From Delphinus delphis (Eukaryota > Chordata > Mammalia > Artiodactyla > Delphinidae), in contig NC_082703.1 of NCBI RefSeq assembly GCF_949987515.2, positions 12,486,680-12,550,679 on the forward strand: 64,000 bases of DNA, written 5' to 3'. The notes below the pieces were generated by a model. It searched no databases. It saw only the letters and a program-made list of their open reading frames with translations, and had not been told where the DNA came from. A program made the position numbers and the translations under genes. This document shows positions 44,751-55,935 of this stretch, piece by piece (within the stretch, counting starts at the first letter, position 1; every line of letters starts with the position of its first letter).

Positions 44751-46291
44751 AAATTTCAAAGAATGTGTTATTTAATTTCTTTCCATTTGTAAATGTTCCA
44801 AATTTCCTTCTGTTATTAATTTATAATTTCATTCCATTGTGGTCAGAGAACACAAAGGTATATAGGTATTTTTAATGGTGTTCTTTATTTGTATAGATTA
44901 GAGTTACTGTCTAGAGTCCTTTTATTTCAACTTGAGAACCTCCTTGAGCATTTCTTTTTTTTTATAGTAATCTTTTATTCATTTTTTTTTAATATTTATT
45001 TTTGGCTGTGTTGGGTCTTCGTTTCTGTGCAAGGGCTTTCTCTAGTTGCAGCAAGCAGGGGCCACTCTTCATCGCGGTGCGTGAGCCTCTTCACTATGGC
45101 GGCCTCTCTTGTTGTGGAGCACAGGCTCCAGACGCGCAGGCTCAGTAGCTGTGGCCCATAGGCCCAGCTGCTCTGCGGCATGTGGGATCCTCCCAGACCA
45201 GGGCTCGAACCCGCGTCCCCCGCATTAGCAGGCAGATTCTCAACCACTGTGCCACCAGGGAAGCCCCTCCTTGAGCATTTCTTGTAATACAGGTTTGCTA
45301 ACAATTCTCTTACTTAAAAAAATCTGTGAATGTCCTCATTTCACCTTCATTTTAAAGTATAGCTTTGCTGAGTATAGAATTCTTGGTCGACAGTCCTTTT
45401 TCTCCCCCAGGACTTTGAATATGTCACTCCACTGCCATCTGGTCTCCATGGTTTCTGATGAGAAATTGTCTGTTAATCTTACTGATGATTCTTTGAGATG
45501 AGCCACTTCTCTCTTGCTATGTTCAAGATTCTTTCTTTGTCTTTAGCTTTCAATTGTTGGATTATGTGTCTAGGTGTTGATCTCTTTGAGGTATCCCACT
45601 TGGAGTTTGCTTAGGTTCTTGGATGTATAGACACCCAAGGGACAGTTTTTATGAACTGCTTTTCCTCCTGTGTATAGGCCATACTTTTCTGTTTCTTTCA
45701 AATCATGTAATTTTTTGTCAAAAACTGGACATTTTAAAGAATATAATTAGCAATGCTGGAAATCAGATTCTCCCCTCCAAGGTTTTTGAATTTGTTTTTT
45801 CCTCTCTCTTTCTGTTTTGCTATTTGTTTGCTTAGTGACTTTCCTGAACTAATTATGTAGAGTTTGTATTTTTTGGTCATGTGTGGCCGCTGAATTCCTT
45901 GTTCATTTAGCTTAGTGGTCAGCTAGTGATTGCAGAGATATTTTCTTAAACTCCCTGAACCAGTACATCTCCCAGCTTTGCTGAGCGTTTCTATGTGCAT
46001 GTTGGGGTCACAATCAATGCTCCAGCAGTTTACAACTCTGCCTCATTTCCTGCTTGCGCAGAGCCTCAAGTTCAGCCAGAGTGAGGGATTAGGGTCTTTT
46101 CCTCTGTCTCCTGGGCATGCGCACAGCCCTGCACATGCCTCTGGACTTTTAGATTTTTATTAGTACGTCAGAGCTTTTAAAATCTTCTTATGGACATCTC
46201 ATTTTACAGCTTTTCCTTTTAAGATTTTGGTCAGCCTTTTGTTTCTTCCAACTGTTATTGCCACTTCAAGCAGCTGTGATATTAAACAATT
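44751..46291 (-). mobile_element. Ancient L1 (L1M-type) with nested SINEs
   Basis: Phrases in order on +: TTTCATTCCATTGTGGTCAGAG, AGAGTTACTGTCTAGAGTCC, TTTGAATATGTCACTCCACTG, GGTTTCTGATGAGAAATTGTC, AGGCCATACTTTTCTGTTTC and CAAAAACTGGACATTTTAAAG. These are familiar from old L1 bodies read on the reverse strand. The SINE at 44957-45265 interrupts it. No intact frame. Confidence 0.65.
44957..45265 (-). mobile_element. CHR-type SINE, intermediate form
   Basis: Minus-strand copy combining long-form middle sequence with the GGCGGCCTCTC and TCCAGACGCGCAGGCTC features of the young form. A perfect 18-bp TSD CCTCCTTGAGCATTTCTT is at 44939-44956 and 45266-45283. Confidence 0.97.
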
Positions 46292-46309
46292 GCTGTTGAT
46301 TGCTTTTTT

Positions 46310-46619
46310 GGGGTTTCTTTTGGCTGCATTGGGTCTTCCTTGCTGTGTGCAGGTTTTCTCTAGTTGTGGCGAGCGGGGGCTACTCTTCGTTGTGGTGCAC
46401 AGGCTTCTCATTGTGGTGGCTGCTCTTGTTATGGAGCACGGGCTCTAGGCACGCAGGCTTCAGTAGTTGGGGCTCACTGGCTCTAGAGCACAGGCTCAGT
46501 AGCTGTGGCGCACAGGCTTAGTTGCTCTGCGGCTTGTGGGATCTTCCCAGACCAGGGCTTGAACCCGTGTCCCCTGCATTGGTAGGCGGATTCTTAACCA
46601 CTGTGCCACCAGGGATGTC
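46310..46619 (-). mobile_element. CHR-type SINE, long form
   Basis: Minus-strand copy with TGGCTGCATTGGGTCTTCC near the tail and GTGCCACCAGGGATGTCCC at the head. Flanks TGCTGTTGATTGCTTTTT and TGCTGATTGTTTTTG form an imperfect TSD. Confidence 0.92.
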
Positions 46620-46636
46620 CCCTGCTGATTGTTTTT

Positions 46637-47475
46637 GACAAATGCCCCTGGAAAAATCTGTTCACATTTAGTGAGCTCTGAATTGGTGAACTAAAGACAA
46701 GCCTTGAATTTGGTGGTTTCCAGGGAGCTACCAGAGAAGTCAAATAAAGACAATTCTCTGGGAATGGGGATTTAAGAGACCTCTAAACTCCTTGTGCCCC
46801 CTCCACTTGCTGTTATGCTGCTGGTTTTCACAAACAACTACAACAGTTACAAAGTTCTTGGTTTTCAAGACTATTACAAAGCTAGAAATAAGGAATGGAA
46901 ATTGAGCAAGTTAAAAATGCCATAAAGTTCAATGCTCTTACCAATATTCAGTTGTTTTTCTTGAATAAATGCTCTTAGGATTGTTGCAAGATTTTATTTA
47001 ATTTCCAAACTTGTGACAAAGTTGATTTTGAAAGAATTTTTTTAGTGTTCTCATTGCCTTTATGGAAGAGTGGATTTTCAAAGTCCTTACTCCACCATCC
47101 CAAAAGCTGACTGCCACTCTACCACTTTTTATAACCTAGCATCATAAATCAAGTAGCATCATTTTGTTGAGGCAGTCACAGAGGTGTGCCCAATTTCAAG
47201 TGAGAGGCAATAGATTCTATCACTTGATAGGACAGCGTCAAGTCTCTGGAAGAGCATGTGGGAAAAGAAATGGGCCATTTTTGGAAAATATAATCTGCTA
47301 CATTTACTATTTTGGAAAAATCAAGCCACCAATGGCAGTTCTGCTTGTACTATCCAAATTACCAGTTCAACAGACTAGAGTCAGTTTACATTTGTGCTAT
47401 CACATATATGGAGATGATTTTTCTAAGCAACTAATCAAGTCTTCTGGATTTGTAATGGCCACGAATTTTTATATT
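46637..47475. other. No gene recognised
   Basis: The frame 47164-47613 (149 codons) runs from unassigned sequence into the following SINE, so its end is SINE-derived. No domain recognised in the first 100 codons. Confidence 0.45.
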
Positions 47476-47488
47476 AAACTACTGTTCA

Positions 47489-47702
47489 GGGCTTCCCTGG
47501 TGGCGCAGTGGTTGAGAGTCCGCCTGCCGATGCAGAGGACACGGGTTCATGCCCCGGTCCGGGAAGATCCCACATGCCGCGGAGTGGCTAGGCCCATGAG
47601 CCGTGGCCACTGAGCCTGCGCGTCTGGAGCCTGTGCTCCTCAACGGGAGAGGCCACAACAGTGAGAGGCCCACGTACCAAAAAAAGCAAAAGACAAAAAA
47701 CA
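47489..47702 (+). mobile_element. CHR-type SINE, young short form
   Basis: Near-consensus copy. Flanks AAACTACTGTTCA (47476-47488) and AAACCTACTGTTCA (about 47704-47717) form the TSD. Confidence 0.95.
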
Positions 47703-47769
47703 AAAACCTACTGTTCATATTTTTCCTTTTATTTATTTTATGTTATAATTAATACATTCTATTATTATT

Positions 47770-49372
47770 CTGAATTAAGTTGATTATTAAATTTAAAACT
47801 TTGTTATTGCGGTATCACTTATATATGGTAAAGTGCACAAATCATCAGTGTACAGCTCAGTAAATTTTTTTAAGCAATTGTACTCACTTATTATTTCTCA
47901 CAGTTTCTATTAGTCAAGAATTCAGAAAAGTACCAATGGCATTTTTCACAGAAAGAGAGAAAACAATCCTAAAATTTGAATGGAACCATAAAAAAACCCT
48001 GAATAGCCAAAGCAATCTTGAGAAAGAAGAACAAACCTGGAGTCATCATGCTCCATGATTTAAAACTATATTACAAAGCTATAGTAATTAAAACAGTATG
48101 GTGGGACTTCCTTGGTGGTGCAGTGGTTGAGAATCCGTCTGCCAATGCAGGGGACATGGGTTTGAGCCCTGGTCCGGGAAGATCCCACATGCCACAGAGC
48201 AACTAAGCCCGTGTGCCACAACTACTGAGCCTGCGCTCTAGAGCCTGCGAGCCACAACTACTGAGCCCACATGCTGCAACTACTGAAGCCCACGTGCCTA
48301 GAGCCTGTGCTCTGCAACAAGAGAAGCCATCACAATGAAAAGCCCGCACACCACAACAAAGAGTAGCCCCCGCTTGCTGCAATTAGAGAAAGCCCATGTG
48401 CAGCAACGAAGACCGAACACAGCCAAAAATAAAATACATAAATTTATATAAAAATAAATAAATAAATAAATAAAACAGTATGGTATTGGCATAAAAACAG
48501 ACATATAGATCAGTGGAACAGAATAGACAGCCCAGAAATAAATCTACACAGGTATGGTCAATTAATTTATGATAAAAGATACAAGAATAGACAATGAGGA
48601 AAGGAAGGTCTCTTTAATAACTGATGTTGGGAAAATTGGACAGCCACATGCAAAAGAATGAAACTAGAGCATTATCTTATACTATACAAAAAATTAACTC
48701 AAAATGAATTAAAGACTTGAACATAAAATTTGAAAAAAATCTTAGAGGAAAACATAGACAGTAAGCTCCTTGACATAGGTCTTGGCAATGATTTTTTTAA
48801 TCTGATGTCCAAAGCAAAAGAAACAAAAGCAAAAATAAGTGGGACTACACCAAACTAAACATTTTCTGCACAGCAAAGGAAACCATCAACAAAATGAAAA
48901 GGCAACATACTGAATGAGAGAAAATGTTTGCAAATCATATATCTGATAAGGGGCTAACGTCCAAAATATATAAAGAATTCATACAACTCAATAGCAAAAA
49001 ATAAACAGTCTGATTTAAAAATGAGCAGAAGACCTGAAAAGACATTTCTCCAAAGAATACATACAGATGGCCAACAGGAACATGAGAAATGCTCTATATC
49101 ATTAATCATCAGGGAAACATAAATCAAAACCACAATGAGATATCACCTCACACATTTTAGAAAGGCTATTACCTAAAAGACTTGAAATAGCAATTGTTGG
49201 CTAGGATGTGGAGAAAAGGGAACCTTTGTGTACCGTTGGTGAGGATGTAAATTGGTGCAGCCAGTATGAAAATAATATGGAGTTTCCTCAAAAAAATTAA
49301 AACTAGAACTACCATATAATCCAGCAATTCCACTTCTGAGTATGTATCCAAAGAAAATGAAAACACTAACCC
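47770..49372 (+). mobile_element. Ancient L1 ORF2 region with nested SINE
   Basis: From about 47935: TTTTTCACAGAAAGAGAGAA, ATAGCCAAAGCAATCTTGAG, CTATAGTAATTAAAACAG, then after the SINE GGCATAAAAACAGACATATAG and on through ORF2 to TCTGAGTATGTATCCAAAGA. Frames are broken. The portion 47770-47900 is a different old L1 piece (TTGCGGTATCACTTATATATGG) on uncertain strand. Confidence 0.82.
48103..48470 (+). mobile_element. CHR-type SINE, long form, nested in L1
   Basis: The head GGGACTTCCTTGGTGGTGC, several CAACTACTGA units and an (AAAT)n tail are clear. The TSD TAAAACAGTATGGT-like sequence (AAAACAGTATGGT) is at 48090-48102 and about 48472-48484, inside the L1. Confidence 0.96.
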
Positions 49373-49412
49373 TTTCTTTCTCTTCCTTCCTTCCTTCCTT
49401 CTTTCCTTCCTT
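49371..49412. repeat. (CTTC/CTTT)n microsatellite
   Basis: A polypyrimidine tract of CTTTC and CTTCC units. It joins the preceding L1 to a different old L1 piece (TTTGTTGAGGTATAATTGGTA) at about 49415-49490. Confidence 0.93.
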
Positions 49413-49490
49413 ATTCAGCTTTGTTGAGGTATAATTGGTATACAAAACACTGAACATAATGTATACAGTTTGGTGAGAGGATTCACTTTC

Positions 49491-50284
49491 ACTGTGGCTA
49501 ATACATTGAGCTAAGATGGTGCTGACTGGCAGCTGGGAGCCCCAATTCCTCTCTCTATGGACCTCTCCATGGGGCTGCTTGAGCATCCTGACAACATGGT
49601 GGATGGATCTCCCAGAGATCCAGGAGACCAAAGTGGAATCTGCGATACCATTTATGATCTAGCCTTGAAAGCCACATGATGTCATTTTCACCATATTGCA
49701 CTGGCCCCACAGGACCAGCTGTGATTCACTGTGGGAGGGGACCACATAAGGGCATGAATACCAGGGGACTAGGATTCCTGGGGGATGGCTACCACATTGC
49801 TACATTGATGGGTTCAATTCCTGGTTCCACAACTGTGCCAGTGCCACATCACCTCTTAACTTCCTGAGTCTTGAGTGTTGCATTGGTATTTTTCAACAGT
49901 CACCCCTGGCTCCTCAGAGCTGGGCCTTCCTAAGTGTCTTTAAGAGTTCTGAGAACAGTGTTTATTATTAGCAAAGCACTGACCCCCATCACTGAGCTAA
50001 CTCCAAGGCTCATCTGCTTGCTTCTCTAGAGGTTTTTTAATAGACAGAAATGTGTTAATGGCCTAGTACATCATCTGTCTGCTACAGTTTTGACAGGCAA
50101 CATGGAAATGTGATTTTTTTAAAGAAAAAATAATATTTTGATTTTATTCTTAAATAACCACAATTACTTGCTAATGGTATGTGTGTGTCTGTTGGGCACT
50201 GCACAGTCTCTCAAACCACGGAAACAAATTCAACACTTCCATCCATGTTTCCTGTTCCATGTTGACTTTTGCACAGTATTTTTT
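49491..50284. other. No gene recognised
   Basis: The 152-codon minus frame that ends here is mostly L1-derived (49173-49631). Other sequence is unassigned. Confidence 0.4.
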
Positions 50285-50290
50285 ATTTTT

Positions 50291-50435
50291 AAAATTTTAG
50301 TTATTTATTCATTCATTTATTTATTTTTGGCCACACTGCGCAGCTTGCAAGATCTTGGTTCCCTGACCAGGGATTGAACCTGGGCCCACAGCAGTGAAAA
50401 CGCCAAATCCTAACCACTGGACTGCCAGGGAATTC
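50291..50435 (-). mobile_element. CHR-type SINE, older short form
   Basis: Minus-strand copy: TGGCCACACTGCGCAGCTTG, TGACCAGGGATTGAACCTG and GACTGCCAGGGAATTCCC. A/T-rich flanks make the TSD uncertain. Confidence 0.92.
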
Positions 50436-50452
50436 CCTTTATTTATTTTTAA

Positions 50453-50646
50453 AATATTTATTCGGCTGTGCCGAGTCTTAGTTGCGGCATGCGGGATCTT
50501 CGTTGCAGCACGTGGGATCTTTAGTTGCGGCATGCAAACTCTTAGTTGTGGCATGTGGGATCTAGTTCCTGGACCAGGGGTCGAACCCAGTCCCCCTGCA
50601 TTGGGAGCTCAGAGTCTTAGCCACTGGACCACCAGGGAAGTCCCTC
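50453..50646 (-). mobile_element. CHR-type SINE, older form, abutting another SINE
   Basis: Minus-strand copy: GGCTGTGCCGAGTCTTAG, GACCAGGGGTCGAACCC and GACCACCAGGGAAGTCCC. Flanks CCCTTTATTTATTTTTAAA and CCCTTTATTTTTAAA form its TSD, placing it next to the head of the SINE at 50291-50435. Confidence 0.92.
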
Positions 50647-50659
50647 CCTTTATTTTTAA

Positions 50660-51195
50660 ATAAAAGAAAAAACAGATGAACACTTTGTTTTCAATATTGT
50701 ACCAGTACTAACAATATCTCAAAGAATGTCTCGTACATATATTCTTATTCATGTGTGAGAGTAGAACTGCTGGCTCCCAGGGCATCTACATTGCCAATCT
50801 TAGCAGGTAACACTGAACTGTCCTCCACAGCCATTGTACAAATTTATGCCCCTAGCAGCACTGAAGAATTTCCCTTTTCTCCACATCCTTGATGAAATGA
50901 ATATTATTAAACTTCTCCATTTCTGCCAATCTGATGGGTGTGAAATGCACCTCGTTTTTTAAAAATTATGGCAAAATACACATTTAAAACTTTACCTGGA
51001 TCTCGCTTTTAATTTAAATTTTAATAGAGATAATTATAGATTCATATAAATTTGTAAAAAATAATAGAGATCCCTTGTTCAGTGAATGTTTATATATGAA
51101 TACAGTAATGTAACTACCACCCAAATCAATATATAGAATATTTCCAACAACCCAGAAGGTTCCCTTGTGTCCTCGCCCATCAATACTCCATCAAA
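50660..51195 (-). mobile_element. Ancient L1 relic
   Basis: GAACTGTCCTCCACAGCCATTGTACAAATT, CCCTTTTCTCCACATCC and GATGGGTGTGAAATGCACCTC are reversed L1 ORF2 terminal phrases. TGTAACTACCACCCAAATCAATATATAGAA is a further old L1 phrase. Confidence 0.65.
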
Positions 51196-51869
51196 GGCAA
51201 GTTAGAGTGGTTTACATCTTTATTTCATGATAAGAATATAGTGTATTCATTATAAAAAGGGGGAGTTGTATCCGGTGAGGTTGAGAACCATTGTGTCTAG
51301 AAGGACTTCCTATAGCTGGTGGGTTAGAGATAGCGGGAGATGCCCCTCCCATCCTTTACTTATTCCCATTGCCTGTCCTAGACTGTTGTCTCTGGCACTG
51401 TGCCCGGTAAGCACCATGTTAAAATGCAACGTTGAAGTGGTTTTTGACAATAATTGATGACGGCCTTGGAACCCCACCCTATCCCCACCACGACCACAAT
51501 GCTGTTCCGCATTCACGCAGCTTTTGTGTCTCTACTGGGAAAGGAGACAGAAGAGGCGCATGGTGGCCTGAGGAGGCCATCTCTGAGCACCAGACAGCAG
51601 GCAGGCACCATGTGATAACACAGGGTGGCACACAGGCTGTCTGCGGCCCAGGACCAGCCACCCTGTGTTCTCTATATTGTGGTGTAGCAGTGGTTGGTCA
51701 CTCTTGGTTAAAGAGAGAAGAGGTAACTACGGCTACAGAGAGAAGACTTTCTGGGAGTGAAAATGTAGAATTATGCACAGGGAGTTCTGCTGGACACCTT
51801 GTGTTGATTTTCTCATTTAATTCTCACAACTATAAAGCAGGTGTTACTATTCCCTTTCTCTGGGTAAAA
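51196..51869. other. No gene recognised
   Basis: The 151-codon frame at 51432-51887 lacks a known domain and runs into a MIR. No other signal. Confidence 0.4.
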
Positions 51870-52080
51870 GAAGAGCAGTTATTCTGAAATCAGGCAGACG
51901 GGGATTTGCATCCTAGCTCTGCCAGTTAACCAACCGTGCCTGTGACCTCAGCTGAGCCAGCCACCTTCCCCGAGACATGGCTCATTCACGACTCACCGAG
52001 TCGGCTCCCATCTCAAACTGGATAACAAATGTGAGGGGTTTTTACTGCATGAAGTGACTATATGTAATGTTATTAATCAT
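51870..52080 (+). repeat. MIR relic
   Basis: AATCAGGCAGACGGGGATTTGCATCCTAGCTCTGCCAGTTA is the MIR head and core; the 3' part is strongly diverged. Confidence 0.75.
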
Positions 52081-52579
52081 TTATAAATATCTAAAACACA
52101 GCTTGCTAGAAGCCTAGCAAGGGCATTTTGGGTTCTGGACTCAATATGTGAGCGGAATCCCTGGATCCAGAAAGGAAAGAAAGCCTCCAGAGTTAGAAGC
52201 AACACGGGGCAAACCTGTCCTCACCAACACAACCTAAATGTGAAAAGAAACACTCTGTGCTGAGCAGAGCTGCCCCACCGGCAACCCCACCTTGGTGGCC
52301 CATCGCCACTGGCTGATGAGAAAGGCTGCCGCTAACTAGCATACTAACACTCCAGGCTTAGCTACACTTGGGGGGCCTGGTGCCCCCTTCCTCTGTGGAT
52401 TCACCTGTCAAGCCCTGACTAGGTGTCCCTGATGGGGAGAGAGCATGTATGCAGTAGAAATATCTTCAGAGCCAAACAGGATGAAATGGTGAAATAAGGT
52501 TCCTCATCTCTGTCTATGACTCCCCTTCCCTTCCACTCTGCCCGCTTCCCCTGCTTGCTCTCTGGTGGCCCCGGGGCTC

Positions 52580-53060
52580 TCGAGTCAGAGGAGAATGTCC
52601 AAACTCACTTTACATGAGAGGATTTTGGTCTCATCCCCTCAAGGACCTGCTCACTCTCCATTGGTTGGTTCATGTCACTCTTCCCTCTGTGCCCTCAGAG
52701 CCTTCTCTTAATTACAGTGCATTCTTCTCTCCCATGACCTAAAGCAGCTAGCCCTTAACCAGGGCCTCAAACTTTCACGTTAGCCCTTTGAGTTCACTGA
52801 TAAAGGCACTCCCTCTGGGCACATGTAGCCCATTTGCTGTGGGACGTGCCTAGCGAAGCATCAACTGGATTTCAGCTTAAGCTCCTTCCCTTACTGGCAT
52901 GTTTGGGCAGTGCACAACTTGTACAACCATATGGGGAAGCCTTGTCATCAGCTGCTGTGTTTTACTCATCTCTGCATTTCACACTGCCTACCATTCTGCT
53001 TGATCTCAGTGAACATTTGTTGACTGAATACGTGCATAAATTGATGACCTACTGAGTACC
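52580..53060 (+). repeat. L2 relic
   Basis: ATTTTGGTCTCATCCCCTCAAGG, TGTGCCCTCAGAGCCTTCTC, and an end with CATTTGTTGACTGAATACGTG. Old L2 with insertions or divergence in the middle. Confidence 0.55.
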
Positions 53061-53639
53061 ACTGCTAGGCTTTGCCGGTCCACTCACTCTCTTACCCTCA
53101 CAAGCATGGTTTTGAACCCTCTCTACTCTCCTCAGATTTCTTCACTCAGGAGGCGATCTTGCTCCTACTATACAGAGAAATAGAAAGGGAGACAGCAATT
53201 GCCCCCTCTTCTTCCTAATACCAGATGAAAGCCTGCCTTTTCTTTTCTGTGTTCTCTTGTTATGGCAGGGATGCCGTCCCTCCTACAAAAGCGAAGTCCT
53301 TCATTCCTGCCTTGAATCTTGGCCAAGAGTCCTTCGGAGGAACATAAAACTGTCCATTATCCCTTCTCTCTCCTGTTCTCAACCTCTGGCTTCTGGATCC
53401 TTCCTATTGATTCCATAACATACACAAGTCTTTTCCAACAAGAACAAAGCAACATGCACACACGCACACACACATACACACACCCTTACCATCTTATCTC
53501 CGCTAACTGTCTCGTGAATGAGACAGTGAGGTCAAGTACTGTACACTGGCTGCCTGGAGCCCACCCACATACAGCGACAGAAAGTTTGGGACCTGACCTT
53601 GGCTCCTAGACTGGGAAGTACCCCCCAAGCATCTGCTCT
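53061..53639. other. No gene; (CA)n microsatellite
   Basis: A (CA)n-rich tract with CG and TA breaks lies at 53455-53484. The 96-codon frame at 53319-53609 includes it and has no domain. Confidence 0.5.
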
Positions 53640-53915
53640 GCCAGGTAAAATCCAAGTTCCTTAGTTTGGAGTGAGAAACTTAGCACAATCTTATTCTACT
53701 CTATTTTCCCAGTTTCTCTCCTGTCTTCCTTCCCCACACACATACCCGCACCTAATAACCAACGTACCAATAGAGCTGGCCTTGCCATGACTACAGGCCT
53801 CTACAGATGCTAGTCACATTCTAGAATGTTCTTCCTCCTTTCCCACCTGGCCAGCCTCAAGAAGCCGACTCAAATGTCATATTCTCATAAGTAAAAAATA
53901 AACTGGATTCTAAGT
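53640..53915 (+). repeat. L2 relic
   Basis: GTAAAATCCAAGTTCCTTAG, then a pyrimidine-rich part, and ATTCTAGAATGTTCTTCCTCC with GACTCAAATGTCATATTCTC in L2 order. Confidence 0.65.
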
Positions 53916-54169
53916 TGCATTTCACTGAGTTTTATCAACTCAGTTGTCATTGTGATAAGATTTTATCATCTCTGATGGGCAGTAATAGATACGTCTCACA
54001 AATATGAAATGTGCATAGTAAATTGCTATTAGTCACCACAAATTTCTATGAACCGGCATCCCTAAACCCTGACAGTGCAATTACCATTGACAGCAATGTA
54101 GAAGACACAAAAATTGTTTCTCGAATCCATTAAAAGTAAAGTTAGGTTGTATGAAAAAAAGAGATGCTT

Positions 54170-54600
54170 TCTGACCAGACTGGTAGTTGCAACTCATTGC
54201 TAGCTGGGCACGCTGCTGCCTAGATAAAGACTACACTTCCCAGCCTTCCTTGCAGCTAGATGTGGCCACATGACTAGGTCCCTGCCCTGGAATGTGAATC
54301 AAAGGGTAGGTGCAGCTTCTGTGTTTCCTGCTTAAAAGGAAATTGCCTGCCCTCCTCTTTTTCTCTTCCCCTTTCCCAGGCTGAAGCTTGGATATGGTCA
54401 TGACCCAGCTTTGACAGTGCAACTAAGGACAACATCCTACGGATGATGACGCACAACGAGATGGGAAGCGGCCAGATCCCCAGCTGACCAGTCTGGACCA
54501 CTCTGGTTTCTGGTGTGAGAAATAAATAAATTTAATTTTCTTTAAGCCACTGTGTGTGTGTACGTGAGTGTAGATATATGTCTCTTTAACATAGCAGCTT
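54170..54600 (+). mobile_element. Probable ancient LTR, family not assigned
   Basis: CTACACTTCCCAGCCTTCCTTGCAGCTAGATGTGGCC, CATGACTAGGTCCCTG, and AATAAATAAATTTAATTTTCTTTAAGCCACTG are recurrent phrases of an old mammal-wide LTR. No internal region. Confidence 0.6.
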
Positions 54601-54619
54601 AGCCCTAAACTGTTTTCCT

Positions 54620-54760
54620 AGGTGGGGTAGGCAGTGAGCTTCTCCAGAGCAGAGATGAAATCTCTGTTATCTTTTTATTTCCAGGTCCCAGAAAAGCACC
54701 TGATAAAAAAACAAGTGTTCAATAAGCCTTTCCTGATTGATTGAATGGGTGCCTGAATTG
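54620..54760 (+). repeat. L2 3' tail
   Basis: GAGCTTCTCCAGAGCAGAGATGAAATC, AAAGCACCTGATAAAAAAAC and TTCAATAAGCCTTTCCTGATTGATTGAATG show the L2 terminal order. Confidence 0.7.
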
Positions 54761-55189
54761 GTAAGAACTAAAGCCATAAAAAGTGAATTGGATTAAATCT
54801 GAAGGGCCTGGGGTGTCCTGGATAGGAATTTGGACTTTACACTGCCCACATTAAGGCTCCATGGAAAGTTTTCAAGCAGAGAGAATGAACTTTGCGTTTT
54901 CTGGCTGCTCAGAATCGTGTTAGCTGGCGACGCCTGCTGGCCGTTTGGAACACTGCAGCCTAGCGCAGGCTGTGACTCCAGGGAAGAAGAGATGAAGCAG
55001 TTGTTAAATACTGAAAGTTACAAATTAGAGGGCTAACACCTTGTGATAAATAACCTTTTGGAACTACTCTGGACCATTCAGTGTGATGGGTGCTGTAGTG
55101 GGGATGGAGCAAACTTTAGACATGGCTCCTGGTGTGGAAATTTTAGGTTTCTTTTTTTAGCGTTTCTGTCCCTTGCTCTTAAGTTTATA

Positions 55190-55799
55190 AAAAATGCCTC
55201 TTCAACAGCTGGCCCAGCTGACACAACAGCTGGCCCAGACAGAGCAACACCTGAACAGTCTGATGGCCCAGCTGGACCCCCTTTTTGAGCGTGTGACTAC
55301 CCTGGCTGGAGCCCAGCAGGAGTTTCTGCACATTGAAGCTGCAGAACGTGCACCAGCTGCTACAAGAGAGCAAGACAAAACAAGGGCGTGGAAGTTCCGG
55401 AACCAGAGGCCAGCATACTCTTTCCTAAGGTCTTATGTATAGAGGAGGGCGAGGAAGGGGCTGGTGACAGTCAGACCCCAGAGGACCCCCTAACCTGGAG
55501 CACAGGGACAAGAAACCTAGCAACACCCAGGGAAATGGTGCGGGGGGCTAAGGAGCAAATGCAGGAAGGCAGCAGCAAGGGCCCCGTCACAGCCCCCAAC
55601 TGGGAAGGAGGGACAACAGCTGACGGTTTAGTAAAACAATCTGTTCTTATGAAAAAAAAACAAAAAAAGCCTCTTGCACCCTCTGCTTCCTTCTGTAATT
55701 CTTTCTTGTCCATTTGCATCGACTTACGCTTTTCTCATTTCTACCAAAGGAGTAAGTTATTTGAGCCAACTTGTGATTTTGATTTAAAAAAAAAAAAAA
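55190..55799 (+). pseudogene. CCDC107P: Processed CCDC107 pseudogene (5'-truncated)
   Basis: The parent, CCDC107, encodes a small single-pass membrane protein with a coiled coil of unknown role. Frame 1 (from 55194) encodes LAQLTQQLAQTEQHLNSLMA and then QLDPLFERVTTLAGAQQE, which I recognise as its coiled-coil segment. A third frame (from 55388) gives GDSQTPEDPLTWSTGTRNLA and later WEGGTTADGLVKQSV, matching the C-terminal part in order. Segments that should be separate exons are joined without introns, and a 3'-UTR-like stretch ends in an A run at 55786-55799, so this is a retrocopy. Breaks: the N-terminal part is missing, the frame shifts near 55327-55335 and again near 55385, and the likely original TGA (55650-55652) is out of frame. 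It cannot make the parent protein. Confidence 0.85.
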
Positions 55800-55828
55800 G
55801 AACCACAACCAAACCAAAAACCGCACAC

Positions 55829-55935
55829 TGTGTGCACCACAACGAAGAGCAGCCCCGCTCACCGCAACTAGAGGAAGCCCGCGCGCAGCGGCGGAGACCC
55901 AACGCGGCCAAAACAAACAAGCAAGCAAACAAGAC
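55829..55935 (+). mobile_element. 5'-truncated CHR-type SINE end
   Basis: GCACCACAACGAAGAGCAGCCCC, ACCGCAACTAGAGGAAGCCC and GACCCAACGCGGCC are the 3' third of the long SINE form, ending in an A/C-rich tail. It starts about 30 bp after the poly-A of the CCDC107 retrocopy and has no head. Confidence 0.88.

Noticed and set aside
47164..47613. 149-codon plus-strand open frame
   Set aside because: Its end runs into a SINE, and the first part has no recognisable domain.
51432..51887. 151-codon plus-strand open frame
   Set aside because: No domain, no close splice-bounded exon, and its end enters a MIR.
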